From Rhodocyclales bacterium (GTDB lineage Bacteria > Pseudomonadota > Gammaproteobacteria > Burkholderiales > Rhodocyclaceae), in the NCBI GenBank assembly GCA_016235805.1, contig JACRIY010000001.1, forward strand, positions 1-64,000: a DNA stretch of 64,000 bases, given 5' to 3'. Positions 16,967 to 27,721 of this stretch are shown here, in pieces; position 1 is the stretch's first letter, and each line of letters starts with the position of its first letter. The translations under genes were made by a program, and so were the position numbers. A model generated the notes under the pieces. The model saw only the letters and a list, made by a program, of their open reading frames with translations, was not told the origin of the DNA and searched no databases.

Positions 16967-17019
16967 ATGGCCGGAAGCGCTTTCATTTGGCCGCTTCGTA
17001 TCCCCGCCCTGCCCCCGCC

Positions 17020-18330
17020 TCAGGCAAACACCCCATGCAGAAACCATCCGCCCGGCGGGCGCGGGTCGCGGAAAATCCATAGCCAGCGACCGGCGCCGTC
17101 GATGGCAATGAAGTAGTCGCGGCGCGCGTCGGCGCCGTCCCACCAGCCGGACTCGATGCGTTCCGGACCGGCGGCCAGCCGCAGCGGGCCGGCGCGTTGC
17201 GGGCGGCCGCGGCTTTCGCGCAGCACCTCGGGGGGATCGAGCAGCCACAGCGGGCGCGGCAGCGTCGTCGCCGGCGCGCCGGCCGGGTTGGCGGGATGCG
17301 CGCGGCTGGCGTGTTCCGGGCGATGGTCGGCGTGGCAGGCCAGGCCCTGCACGGCCGGCGCACCGAGGCGCGCGGCGAGGCGGTCCAGCAGTTCGGCCAG
17401 CGCTTCCTGGCGTTGCCCGGCACCGTCGAAGAGGACGAGACTGCCCGCCTCGCGCACCACCGTTTGCGGCGCGCACAGGCGCAAGGCCAGCGCCGGGGCC
17501 GGCAGGCGCAGGGCGTCGAGGCTTTCCTTGAGTACGCGTTCGATGCGCGCCGCCTCGTGCACCGGCGCGCTGAAGGCCAGCGGCAGCGCGGTGACCTGGC
17601 CGTGGCCGTGCTCGATCAGACAGTCGATCGCGCGCACGGCGCCGTTCCTCGCCGCCAGCCAGCCGGCGAGTGCCGCCACCAGGCGGCGCGCGGCGAACAG
17701 CAGCACCGGCGCGGCTTCCACCGGCGCCGGCAGTTCCAGCGCCTGCTCGAAGCGTTCGGGAAAGGCGAAGCAGGCCTGCGGATCGGGCAGTTCGCCCAGG
17801 GCACGCGCCAGGTCGACGACGAATGGCTTGCCCAGGCGCGCGCCGAGGCTGGCGCGCGGCAGCGCCAGCACGTCGCCGAGGCGGCGCAGGCCGAAACCCT
17901 CGATGCGCCGCGCCAGCGGGGGCGCCAGGCGCAGCGCGTCCATCGGCACGCTGGCGAGTGCGGCGCGCGTCGCCGCCAGGTCGGTGCAGACCGCGCCATC
18001 GCCAGCGCGCACCAGCCACAGCGCGGCCAGCGGCGTCGCCGCCACCGCCAGGCGGGCAGGAAGATCCATCGCGGCGAGGTCGTCACGCACCTGTTGCAGT
18101 AGGGCCGGCAGGCCGCCGAAGAGGCGCAGGCTGGCGCCGATGTCGAGCCGCAGCGCGTCCGGCGCGAGATTCACCCGCGGCGTGTAGCGGCCCGCCCAGC
18201 AGGCCAGCGCCGGGGTGATCGCCTCGCCTTGCGCGACGGGGATTCCCCTGCGGGGGCCGTCGTCAGGCGGCGGCGCGGCTGCGGCGTCGGCTGCCGGATG
18301 CGGCGGGCAGTGCAGCGCCAGCCAGAGCAT
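17020..18330 (-). CDS. imuB: Y-family polymerase-like protein ImuB
   Basis: Catalytically inactive Y-family polymerase paralogue that works with ImuA and ImuC/DnaE2 in SOS mutagenesis as the beta-clamp-binding hub. 436 aa from the ATG at 18330 (MLWLALHCP). The polymerase acidic residues expected near the N-terminus are absent, as is usual in ImuB. The fold is recognisable in TPRVNLAPDALRLDIGASLRLFGG and in the HhH-like LRRLGDVLALPR. The C-terminal part ends DYFIAIDGAGRWLWIFRD, typical for ImuB. It overlaps imuA by 68 nt. No imuC/dnaE2 follows; the next gene is PEP-CTERM 2. Confidence 0.9.
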   Translation of the reverse strand: MLWLALHCPPHPAADAAAAPPPDDGPRRGIPVAQGEAITPALACWAGRYTPRVNLAPDALRLDIGASLRLFGGLPALLQQVRDDLAAMDLPARLAVAATPLAALWLVRAGDGAVCTDLAATRAALASVPMDALRLAPPLARRIEGFGLRRLGDVLALPRASLGARLGKPFVVDLARALGELPDPQACFAFPERFEQALELPAPVEAAPVLLFAARRLVAALAGWLAARNGAVRAIDCLIEHGHGQVTALPLAFSAPVHEAARIERVLKESLDALRLPAPALALRLCAPQTVVREAGSLVLFDGAGQRQEALAELLDRLAARLGAPAVQGLACHADHRPEHASRAHPANPAGAPATTLPRPLWLLDPPEVLRESRGRPQRAGPLRLAAGPERIESGWWDGADARRDYFIAIDGAGRWLWIFRDPRPPGGWFLHGVFA

Positions 18331-18991
18331 GGGGAAAGGCCTGTGACAAAAGCGCCGGGCGGCGCACGTCGAGCAGGATGTCGTGGCGCGCCGGCGGCCC
18401 GCGCCGCTTGAGCAGTTGCACGCGCAGGCGGCCTTCCGCCGCGTGCAGTTGCAGGCGCAGCGGCGCCGGCGAGGCCGGCGCGGCGAAGCGCGCCGGGCGC
18501 AGGAGGAAAGCCGCGCCTCCGCCCTCGCCGGCGGCGACCTGCAGGCGGCGCAGGCTGTTGGCCGGCAGGCCGTCGCGCAACATCGCGTCCGGCCACAGCA
18601 GCGTGGCCGCCACGCCGCCGCAGCGCAGCGCCTCGACGCCGGCCCACAGGGCGTCGCGCGGGCGGCGCGGAAACACCAGGCGCAAGCAGTCAAGGCGCAC
18701 CCCGGCGGCGGCCCAGGCCGGCGCATGCGCGGCATGCGGCGGCGCCACCAGCAACACGGCGCGGCCGGCGGCGGTCAGCGTCGCCAGCGCGGGCAGCAGC
18801 AGGCCGAGTTCGCCGATGCCTTCATGTTCGGCCAGCAGTTCCGTCAGCGCCCCGCGCGGCCAGCCGCCACCGGGCAGCTCGGCATCGAGGAGGGGGAAGC
18901 CGCTGCCAAGAGTCGGCGCCGGCGCCACGGCGAAGGCATCGCCGCGACGGATGTCGCCACGCTGCAGCGCCCCTGCGAGGGCGGGATTCAT
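18263..18991 (-). CDS. imuA: SOS mutagenesis protein ImuA
   Basis: RecA/SulA-related partner in the ImuABC translesion system. 242 aa from the ATG at 18991. FPLLDAELPGGGWPRGALTELLAEHEGIGELGLLLPAL is the diagnostic N-terminal region; the rest resembles a RecA core lacking a full Walker A. The longer track start at 19102 adds residues without family similarity. It lies 156 nt after lexA and overlaps imuB. I see no LexA box in the lexA-imuA gap, so it is probably read from the lexA promoter. A 24-nt repeat copy encodes VAPAPTLGS near the N-terminus. Confidence 0.9.
   Translation of the reverse strand: MNPALAGALQRGDIRRGDAFAVAPAPTLGSGFPLLDAELPGGGWPRGALTELLAEHEGIGELGLLLPALATLTAAGRAVLLVAPPHAAHAPAWAAAGVRLDCLRLVFPRRPRDALWAGVEALRCGGVAATLLWPDAMLRDGLPANSLRRLQVAAGEGGGAAFLLRPARFAAPASPAPLRLQLHAAEGRLRVQLLKRRGPPARHDILLDVRRPALLSQAFPHALAGAALPAASGSRRRSRAAA
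18909..18932 (+). repeat. 24-nt dispersed element, copy 5
   Basis: In the N-terminal part of imuA, antisense to the gene. Confidence 0.75.
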
Positions 18992-19147
18992 GGCGATCGG
19001 CGTCAGAACTTGTGAAGAAATCGTCGCGAGCAGGCCGCAGCGGGGTGCGGCCGGAGCACAGCTACCGGAATGCACGCGGTTGTGCATGAGGATAGCGAGC
19101 ACCGCCCAAGCCCCGATCCGGCATGCGCAGTAGATTTATTCACAAGT

Positions 19148-19753
19148 TCAAAGTGCGTGGCCGCCGCGGATGAGGCCAACGGCCACGCCTTCGATCTCCA
19201 GCGGCTCCTTGCGCGTATTGATCAGAATGGGCGCGAAATCCCGGTTTTCGGCGATCAGCTCGACCATGGTGCCGCGCCGCTTGTAGCGCTTGACGGTGAC
19301 CTCGTCGCCGAGCCGGGCGACGACGATCTGGCCGTTGCTGGCTTCGGTGGTGCGATGCACGGCGAGCAGGTCGCCGTCCAGTATCCCGGCCTCGATCATC
19401 GACAGACCGCGCACGCGCAGCAGGTAATCGGCATGCGGCTGGAACAGCGCCGGATCGATGCGGAAATTGCCGAGGCGGTTTTCAATGGCCAGCAGCGGGC
19501 TGCCGGCGGCGACCGTGCCGATCAGCGGCAGGCCGAGCTGCTCGACCAGGCGGATGCCGCGCGCGGAGCCGGGTTCCAGCGTGATCACGCCTTTCTTCGC
19601 CAGCGCCCGCAGGTGGTCCTCGGCGGCATTGGCCGAGGCGAAGCCGAAGGCGCCGGCGATCTCTGCGCGCGTCGGCGGCATGCTGAAGACTTCCATGTTG
19701 CTGCGGATGAAATCGAGGATTTCCTGCTGGCGGGGGGTCAGATCGTGGGCCAT
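19148..19753 (-). CDS. lexA: SOS repressor LexA
   Basis: 201-aa repressor that self-cleaves when stimulated by RecA filaments. The N-terminal winged helix begins [17 protein letters not shown]. The cleavage site VAAGSP gives Ala83-Gly84. The catalytic dyad is Ser118 ([14 protein letters not shown]) and Lys155 ([10 protein letters not shown]). The ATG at 19753 gives the family length; the track start adds 23 residues that overlap the operator. It is the first gene of lexA-imuA-imuB and is autoregulated by the SOS box at 19769-19784. Confidence 0.97.
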   Translation of the reverse strand: MAHDLTPRQQEILDFIRSNMEVFSMPPTRAEIAGAFGFASANAAEDHLRALAKKGVITLEPGSARGIRLVEQLGLPLIGTVAAGSPLLAIENRLGNFRIDPALFQPHADYLLRVRGLSMIEAGILDGDLLAVHRTTEASNGQIVVARLGDEVTVKRYKRRGTMVELIAENRDFAPILINTRKEPLEIEGVAVGLIRGGHAL

Positions 19754-19768
19754 GGCATGCTCCGGTAA

Positions 19769-19784
19769 CTGGTGTTGCATACAG
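19769..19784 (-). promoter_or_regulatory. LexA (SOS) box upstream of lexA
   Basis: CTG-N10-CAG, in the context AACTGGTGTTGCATACAGTA. It starts 16 nt upstream of the lexA start codon, the standard geometry for autoregulation of the lexA-imuA-imuB operon. Confidence 0.85.
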
Positions 19785-19866
19785 TACATGAAACCGGGGC
19801 CGCGGTAAACAGCGCGATGCATTCGGCGAACCGCACGCGGGGGCTTTGTAGGATAATCCGCGCCTG

Positions 19867-20040
19867 GTCGTCGGGAGAGAGTGACGCGTTTCCCGCCTGC
19901 ACCGCCGAAGGCGCAACCCCCAGGAACCGCTCAGGCAAAAGGACCGACGACGCACGGAAAATCTGGAGAGCGGCAGCTCACGGCAGCATCGTGAAGCCTG
20001 CCCGCCGACGGAGTAAATCTCTCAGGCGCCAAGGACAGAT
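19867..20040 (+). ncRNA. Tandem glycine riboswitch
   Basis: Two consecutive glycine aptamers in the gcvT leader. Aptamer 1 (19867-19951) is closed by P1 GTCGTCGG/CCGACGAC and contains GGGAGAG, CACCGCCGAAGG and CTCAGGCAAAAGGACC. Aptamer 2 (19961-20040) is closed by ATCTG/CAGAT and contains GGAGAGCGGC, GCCCGCCGACGGAG and CTCTCAGGCGCCAAGGACAG. These are the conserved signatures of the family. A GACGGGGCCCCGTC palindrome follows at 20049-20062 before the gcvT Shine-Dalgarno and may belong to the expression platform. Confidence 0.96.
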
Positions 20041-20095
20041 GGGGACGTGACGGGGCCCCGTCGCGCCTCTTGCCGCATCTTTTCCGAGGACCGCC

Positions 20096-21184
20096 ATGCC
20101 GCTACGCACCCCCCTTTACGAATCGCACCTCGCCGCGGGCGCGAAGATGGTCGATTTCGCCGGCTGGGACATGCCCATCCACTACGGTTCGCAGATCGAG
20201 GAGCACCACGCCGTGCGGCGCGATGCCGGCATGTTCGACGTCTCCCACATGTGCGCGCTGGACCTGGCCGGCGCCGATGCCACGCGCTGGCTTCGCCGCC
20301 TGCTGGCCAACGATGTGGCCAAGCTGGCCGTGCCGGGCAAGGCGCTGTATTCCTGCATGCTGGACGAATCGGCCGGCGTGATCGACGACCTGATCGTCTA
20401 CTTCTTCACGCCCGAGCACTACCGCATCGTGGTCAATGCCGGCACGGCGGAGAAGGACATCGCCTGGATGCACGCGCAACTGGCGGGCTTCGCCGCCACG
20501 CTGACGCAGCGCCGCAGCGGCCCCGATGCCCTGGCCATGATCGCGGTGCAGGGTCCCAAGGCCCGCGAGAATTTCTGGACTGCCTTCCCCGCCACCCGTG
20601 CCGCGACCGAGCCGCTTGGCCTTTTTCAGGCCGCCGAGACAGGCGGTTGGCTGGTCGCCCGCACCGGCTACACCGGCGAGGACGGCTTCGAGATCAGCCT
20701 GCCGGCCGCCGCCGTCGGCACCGCCTGGCAGCGCTTGCTGGAAGCCGGCGTCAAACCCTGCGGCCTCGGCGCACGCGACACCCTGCGCCTCGAAGCCGGC
20801 ATGAACCTCTACGGCCAGGACATGGACGAGAAGATCACCCCCTACGAGGCCGGCCTGCGCTGGACGGTCGACCTGAAGGACCCGGCGCGCGACTTCATCG
20901 GAAAGTCGGCGCTGACGACACGGCAACCGCGCAACCAGTTTCAGGGCCTGCTGCTGCTCGACCGCGGCGTGCTGCGCGCCCACCAGAAAGTCATCACGCC
21001 GCTGGGCGAGGGCGAAACCACCAGCGGCAGTTTCTCGCCCAGCCTCAACCAGTCCATCGCGCTGGCGCGCCTGCCCGAAGGCATCGCACCCGGCAGCGAA
21101 GTCGAAGTCGAAATCCGCGACAAGCGCCTCAAGGCGCGCGTCGTCAAACCCAGTTTTGTCCGTAACGGCAAACCCCTTCTTTGA
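20096..21184 (+). CDS. gcvT: Aminomethyltransferase, glycine cleavage T protein
   Basis: Transfers the methylene group from aminomethyl-lipoyl-GcvH to tetrahydrofolate and releases ammonia. 362 aa. N-terminal [28 protein letters not shown] and [17 protein letters not shown] are family signatures. Folate-site residues appear in [10 protein letters not shown] and [23 protein letters not shown] precedes the ATG. It is the first gene after the tandem glycine riboswitch and heads gcvT-gcvH-gcvP-gcvR-like. A 24-nt repeat copy encodes GKSALTTRQ. Confidence 0.97.
   Translation: MPLRTPLYESHLAAGAKMVDFAGWDMPIHYGSQIEEHHAVRRDAGMFDVSHMCALDLAGADATRWLRRLLANDVAKLAVPGKALYSCMLDESAGVIDDLIVYFFTPEHYRIVVNAGTAEKDIAWMHAQLAGFAATLTQRRSGPDALAMIAVQGPKARENFWTAFPATRAATEPLGLFQAAETGGWLVARTGYTGEDGFEISLPAAAVGTAWQRLLEAGVKPCGLGARDTLRLEAGMNLYGQDMDEKITPYEAGLRWTVDLKDPARDFIGKSALTTRQPRNQFQGLLLLDRGVLRAHQKVITPLGEGETTSGSFSPSLNQSIALARLPEGIAPGSEVEVEIRDKRLKARVVKPSFVRNGKPLL
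20902..20925 (+). repeat. 24-nt dispersed element, copy 6
   Basis: Inside gcvT, sense orientation; the last base deviates (ACGGCA). Confidence 0.7.
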
Positions 21185-21194
21185 GGAGCACGAC

Positions 21195-21581
21195 ATGAAT
21201 ACACCGACCAACCTGAAATACGCCGCCTCCCACGAATGGGCCCGCCTCGAAGCCGACGGCACCGTCACCATCGGCATCACCGACCACGCCCAGGAAGCGC
21301 TGGGCGACATCGTCTTCCTCGAACTGCCGGCGGTCGGCCGCGTGGTCAAGGCCGGCGAGGAATGCGCGGTGGTCGAATCGGTGAAGGCCGCCTCCGACAT
21401 CTATTCGCCGGTCTCCGGCGAAGTGGTGGAGGCCAACCAGGCCGCCGCCGACGCGCCGGAATCGGTCAATGCCGATGCCTACGCCACCTGGCTGTTCCGC
21501 ATCAAGCCGGCCGCTGCCGCCGCCTGCGCCACCGAACTGGGCGGCCTGCTCGGCGCCGACGCCTACGCCGCGACGCTCTGA
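21195..21581 (+). CDS. gcvH: Glycine cleavage H protein
   Basis: 128-aa lipoyl carrier that shuttles the aminomethyl intermediate between GcvP, GcvT and Lpd. The lipoylated lysine is Lys64 in [37 protein letters not shown] is the family N-terminus. The track starts 13 codons too early; GAGGAGCACGAC before the ATG at 21195 fixes the start. It is separated from gcvT by 10 nt and from gcvP by 1 nt. Confidence 0.97.
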   Translation: MNTPTNLKYAASHEWARLEADGTVTIGITDHAQEALGDIVFLELPAVGRVVKAGEECAVVESVKAASDIYSPVSGEVVEANQAAADAPESVNADAYATWLFRIKPAAAAACATELGGLLGADAYAATL

Positions 21582-21582
21582 C

Positions 21583-24440
<2,858 letters not shown>

Positions 24441-24444
<4 letters not shown>

Positions 24445-24974
24445 CCGTATCCTCCGTGTCCCTGATTCTCACCGTGATCGGCGACGACCGCCCCGGCCTC
24501 GTCGGTGAGCTTTCCGCCGTGATCAGCGCCCACCAGGGCAACTGGCTGGAATCCTCGATGGCGCAACTGGCGGGCAAGTTCGCCGGCATCGTCGAGGTCG
24601 GTGTCGATGCCGCGCAGGCCGATGCATTACGCAATGCGCTCAGTCAGCTCAGGGGACTGAAAGTCGCCGTGGAGTCAGCGGCGCCGCAGAAGTCGGCGCT
24701 GACCGGACGGCGACTGAAGCTCGCGCTGGTCGGCCACGACCGCATCGGCATCGTGCGCGAGGTGTCCATGGTGCTGGCCAACCACGCCGTCAACGTGGAA
24801 AGCCTGGCCACCCATACCTCCAGCGCACCGATGTCGGCCGCCGTGCTGTTCCATGCCGTGGCCGAACTGACCGCCGCGCCCGAGCTCGATGTCGGCGCCC
24901 TGACCGGGGAACTGGAACGTATCTCGAACGATCTGATGGTGGATATCACGCTGGACGAAACCATCCGGGCATAA
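24441..24974 (+). CDS. GcvR-like tandem ACT-domain protein
   Basis: 177 aa with two ACT domains, [28 protein letters not shown] and [27 protein letters not shown]. This is the architecture of GcvR, which in E. coli binds glycine and antagonises GcvA. Here it is the last gene of the glycine-cleavage operon, coupled to gcvP by ATGA. It may fine-tune glycine catabolism on top of the riboswitch. No gcvA is in the window, so the partner is unknown. A 24-nt repeat copy lies in the linker between the two ACT domains. Confidence 0.85.
24690..24713 (+). repeat. 24-nt dispersed element, copy 8
   Basis: Inside the GcvR-like gene, in the inter-ACT linker (QKSALTGRR). Confidence 0.7.
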
Positions 24975-24979
24975 CGCTA

Positions 24980-25094
24980 ATGGCACCGAGCGCCACCCGC
25001 CGAGGACGAAATACGCGAAAGGCGAATTGAAGGCCCCCCACCCCCATCCCCGCCCCAGGGCGGGGCTACCATTCCGCTCGCTTCGCTCGGTCAT
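24980..25094 (+). repeat. Intergenic repeat family II, copy A
   Basis: Begins ATGGCACCGAGCGCCA and continues GCGAATTGAAGGCCC. It contains a GC hairpin (CCCGCCCC/GGGCGGGG) and ends with CTCGCTTCGCTCG. It lies in the leader of the GST gene. Confidence 0.8.
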
Positions 25095-25136
25095 CACCAG
25101 TGACTTCGCAAGCGGCGGTTTTTCACGGTAAGCCTC

Positions 25137-25835
25137 ATGTACACACTGCACATCACCAACAAGAACTATTCCTCGTGGTCGCTGCGGCCCTGGGTGCTGA
25201 TGCGCGCGTTGGGCATCGCCTTCGACGAGGTGCTGCACCCCTTCACCCCAGGCAGTGCACCCGATTTCCGGAAGCTTTCGCCGGCGGGCAAGGTGCCCTG
25301 GCTGGTCGATGGCGACACCGTGGTGTGGGATTCGCTGGCGATCGCCGAATACCTCGCCGAGCGCCATCCCGGCGTCTGGCCGGCCGATGCCGCCGCCCGC
25401 GCCTGGGCTCGATGCGCTGCCGCCGAGATGCATTCCGGATTCACCACGCTGCGCCGATTGCATGGCATGAACATCGGCGTGCGCGTGGCGGTGAAGCAGC
25501 GTTCGCCCGCACTGCTGGCCGACATCGCCCGCATCGAACGCCTGTGGAACGAAGGGCTGGCGCGCTTCGGCGGGCCCTTCCTGGCCGGCGCCGCGTTCAC
25601 CGCGGCCGATGCCTTCTTCGCCCCGGTCGCCTTCCGCTTCCGCAGCTACGGCGTCGCGCCGGGCGGTGCCGCCGGCGACTATGCGGCCCGCCTGCTGGAC
25701 CACCCGGCGCTGCGCGAATGGGAAGCCGCCGCCCTGGCGGAAGATTTCCGCGATCCGTCGCATGAAGACGAACTGGCGCGGATCGGCACCGTGACCGCCG
25801 ACCTGCGCGCCGTACCGCCGACGCCGACTCCTTGA
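25137..25835 (+). CDS. Glutathione S-transferase family protein
   Basis: 232 aa with an N-terminal thioredoxin-like GST domain (YTLHITNKNYSSWSLRPWVLMRALGI). The likely catalytic serines are in NYSSWS, and the GSH-site motif is VWDSLAIAEYL. An all-helical C-terminal domain follows with FLAGAAFTAADAFFAPV. Substrate is unknown. It overlaps trhP by one base (TGATG). The extreme C-terminus (AVPPTPTP) is encoded by a reversed 24-nt repeat, which looks like a late extension of the protein. Upstream lies repeat family II. Confidence 0.9.
   Translation: MYTLHITNKNYSSWSLRPWVLMRALGIAFDEVLHPFTPGSAPDFRKLSPAGKVPWLVDGDTVVWDSLAIAEYLAERHPGVWPADAAARAWARCAAAEMHSGFTTLRRLHGMNIGVRVAVKQRSPALLADIARIERLWNEGLARFGGPFLAGAAFTAADAFFAPVAFRFRSYGVAPGGAAGDYAARLLDHPALREWEAAALAEDFRDPSHEDELARIGTVTADLRAVPPTPTP
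25808..25831 (-). repeat. 24-nt dispersed element, copy 9
   Basis: Reverse orientation at the very end of the GST gene; the most diverged of the accepted copies together with copy 8. Confidence 0.6.
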
Positions 25836-27175
25836 TGAAGACTCCCGAACTGCTGGCCCCGGCCGGCTCGCTGTTGATGGCGCGCACCGCGCTGGATTTC
25901 GGCGCCACGGCGATCTACGCCGGCCAGCCGCGTTACAGCCTGCGGGTGCGCAATAACGATTTCGGCAGCCTGGACAAGCTTGCCGAGGGCATCGCGCTGA
26001 CCCACGCGCGCGGCGGCAGCTTCTACCTCGTCAGCAACATCCTGCCGCACAACGCCAAGCTCAAGACCTACCTCGACGACATGGCGCCGGTCATGGATCT
26101 CAAGCCCGACGCGCTGATCATGGCCGACCCCGGCCTGATGATGATGATCCGCGAGCGCTGGCCGCAGATGCCGATCCACCTCTCGGTGCAGGCCAACACG
26201 GTTAACCACGCCGCAGTGAAGTTCTGGCGCAGTGCCGGCGTCACGCGCGTAATCCTGTCGCGCGAACTCTCGCTCGACGAAGTCGCCGAGATCCGCCAGG
26301 AATGCCCCGACACCGAGCTTGAAGTCTTCGTCCATGGCGCGCTGTGCATCGCCTATTCGGGGCGCTGCCTGCTCTCCGGCTACTTCAACCACCGCGATCC
26401 CAACCAGGGCAGCTGCACCAATTCCTGCCGCTGGGACTACAAAGTCCATGAGGGAAGCGAAGACGACTCGGGCGACGTTTCACTCGCCGTACCGCGAGCG
26501 CCGACTCTTGCCGCCGCACCGTCGACGCTGCGCCGCCCCGGCGCCTGGCTGATCGAGGAGCGCGAGCGCCCCGGCGAGTACATGCCGATCGAGGAAGACG
26601 AGCACGGCAGCTACATCCTCAACTCCAAGGACCTGCGCGCCATCGAGTACGTGGCGAAGCTGGCCGAGATCGGCGTCGACTCGCTGAAGATCGAGGGCCG
26701 CACCAAGTCGCCCTACTACGTCGCGCGCTCCTGCCAGAGCTACCGCCAGGCGATCGACGATGCCGTCGCCGGGCGGCCCTTCGATTCGCGGCTGGTCGGC
26801 CAGCTCGACGGCCTGGCCAATCGCGGCTACACCGCCGGCTTCTACGAGCGCCGCCCCGACCGCGACTACCAGAACTACCTGCGCGGCAGTTCCGAATCCA
26901 GCCGCAGCCAGTACGTCGGCGACGTCACCGGCTACGGCGCCGACGGCCTGGCCGAGATCGCGGTGAAGAACCATTTCGAGGTGGGCGACCGCATCGAGAT
27001 CATCCGTCCCGCCGGCAACCTCGAACTCGTCATCGACGCCATGCTGGATCGCGAAGGCGCGCCGGCCACGGTCGCCGCGGGCAGCGGCCACGTGGTGCGC
27101 ATCGCCCTGCCGGCGGGCTGCGAAGGCGCCTTCGTGGCGAAGTACCTCGCGCCGGCGCAGGGCGCCGCGGCATGA
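25835..27175 (+). CDS. trhP: tRNA uridine-34 hydroxylase TrhP (YegQ), peptidase U32 family
   Basis: Prephenate-dependent enzyme that hydroxylates U34 of certain tRNAs on the way to cmo5U. It belongs to the U32 peptidase-like family and carries an iron-sulfur cluster. 446 aa, matching YegQ. PELLAPAGSL starts the U32 barrel. Cluster cysteines are visible in VHGALCIAYSGRCLLSGYFNHRDPNQGSCTNSC. The ATG at 25835 is preferred over the TTG one codon upstream. Between the barrel halves, SLAVPRAPTLAA is encoded by a reversed 24-nt repeat in a poorly conserved linker. It overlaps the lipoyl-domain gene (ATGA). Confidence 0.94.
   Translation: MKTPELLAPAGSLLMARTALDFGATAIYAGQPRYSLRVRNNDFGSLDKLAEGIALTHARGGSFYLVSNILPHNAKLKTYLDDMAPVMDLKPDALIMADPGLMMMIRERWPQMPIHLSVQANTVNHAAVKFWRSAGVTRVILSRELSLDEVAEIRQECPDTELEVFVHGALCIAYSGRCLLSGYFNHRDPNQGSCTNSCRWDYKVHEGSEDDSGDVSLAVPRAPTLAAAPSTLRRPGAWLIEERERPGEYMPIEEDEHGSYILNSKDLRAIEYVAKLAEIGVDSLKIEGRTKSPYYVARSCQSYRQAIDDAVAGRPFDSRLVGQLDGLANRGYTAGFYERRPDRDYQNYLRGSSESSRSQYVGDVTGYGADGLAEIAVKNHFEVGDRIEIIRPAGNLELVIDAMLDREGAPATVAAGSGHVVRIALPAGCEGAFVAKYLAPAQGAAA
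26485..26508 (-). repeat. 24-nt dispersed element, copy 10
   Basis: Reverse orientation inside trhP, in a variable linker. Confidence 0.72.
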
Positions 27176-27441
27176 GCAAGCTGCTCGAAGTCCGCATCCC
27201 GATCTACCCCGACTGCTGGGAAACCTGCGGCAGCTGCGCCCAGGGCGACGTCACGGTGGAGGAAGTGCTGGTCAAGCCCGGCGACATGGTGCAGTTCGAC
27301 GACAACGTCATTACCCTGGAAACCGGAAAGGTCGCGCTCGACATCCAGTCACCCCATGCCGGGCGCGTGGTCGAGGTGTTCGTCGAGGCCGGGCAGGAAG
27401 TCGCAGAAGGGGCGCTGATCCTTACGCTGGAAACTGCCTAG
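27172..27441 (+). CDS. Stand-alone biotin/lipoyl-attachment domain protein
   Basis: 89 aa, essentially only a biotinyl/lipoyl domain. The modifiable Lys53 lies in LETGKVALDI, and VKPGDMV and SPHAGRVVEVFVEAGQEVAEGALI match the hammerhead fold. TGK, rather than MKM, favours lipoylation. Unusual for the family is the insert CWETCGSC near the N-terminus (Cys15, Cys19, Cys22), which could bind metal or form disulfides. It is translationally coupled to trhP by ATGA. No 2-oxoacid dehydrogenase or carboxylase is nearby, so the partner enzyme is unknown. Confidence 0.85.
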   Translation: MSKLLEVRIPIYPDCWETCGSCAQGDVTVEEVLVKPGDMVQFDDNVITLETGKVALDIQSPHAGRVVEVFVEAGQEVAEGALILTLETA

Positions 27442-27630
27442 CGGCGGGCGCCGGATCAGATCGGAGGATAGCGCTTCTGCGAAGGAGCATTCGTCGCACG
27501 CCAGGTCCGACCCCGTGGAGCCTGTCGGCCGGCAGGGATTGCAGAGCCTCCGCACCAACAGCTGACTGCAATTCGCCGCGCCGGGGCGGGCGCTAACCCG
27601 CGTGAGTTCCCGGTCTGACAGAAACTGTTG

Positions 27631-27644
27631 AGGTTGGTCAACCT
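27631..27644. promoter_or_regulatory. Palindrome upstream of hybrid kinase 2
   Basis: AGGTTG-GT-CAACCT, a perfect inverted repeat 78 nt before the kinase ATG. Possibly a regulator site; no promoter boxes are clear. Confidence 0.4.
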
Positions 27645-27721
27645 ACGGGTCGAATGAAGGCTGATAATCGTTTCAGGTATATCGACGTCCAAGGATATAC
27701 AGCGAAGCGGTAGCCAAGACC

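Larger units (their letters stand above)
16667..17019. other. Intergenic region upstream of PEP-CTERM gene 2, downstream of imuB
   Basis: 353 nt without a gene; the long minus ORF crossing it (16913-18019) is a shadow of imuB. It carries conserved blocks a (16817-16850) and b (16949-16966), plus a second half-copy of block b (AACCTGAAGCAACGG, 16916-16930). No terminator for imuB was found. Confidence 0.6.

Noticed and set aside
16913-18019. 368-aa minus ORF overlapping imuB
   Set aside because: Out-of-frame shadow with extreme Arg/Ala/Gly composition; the imuB frame is recognisable.
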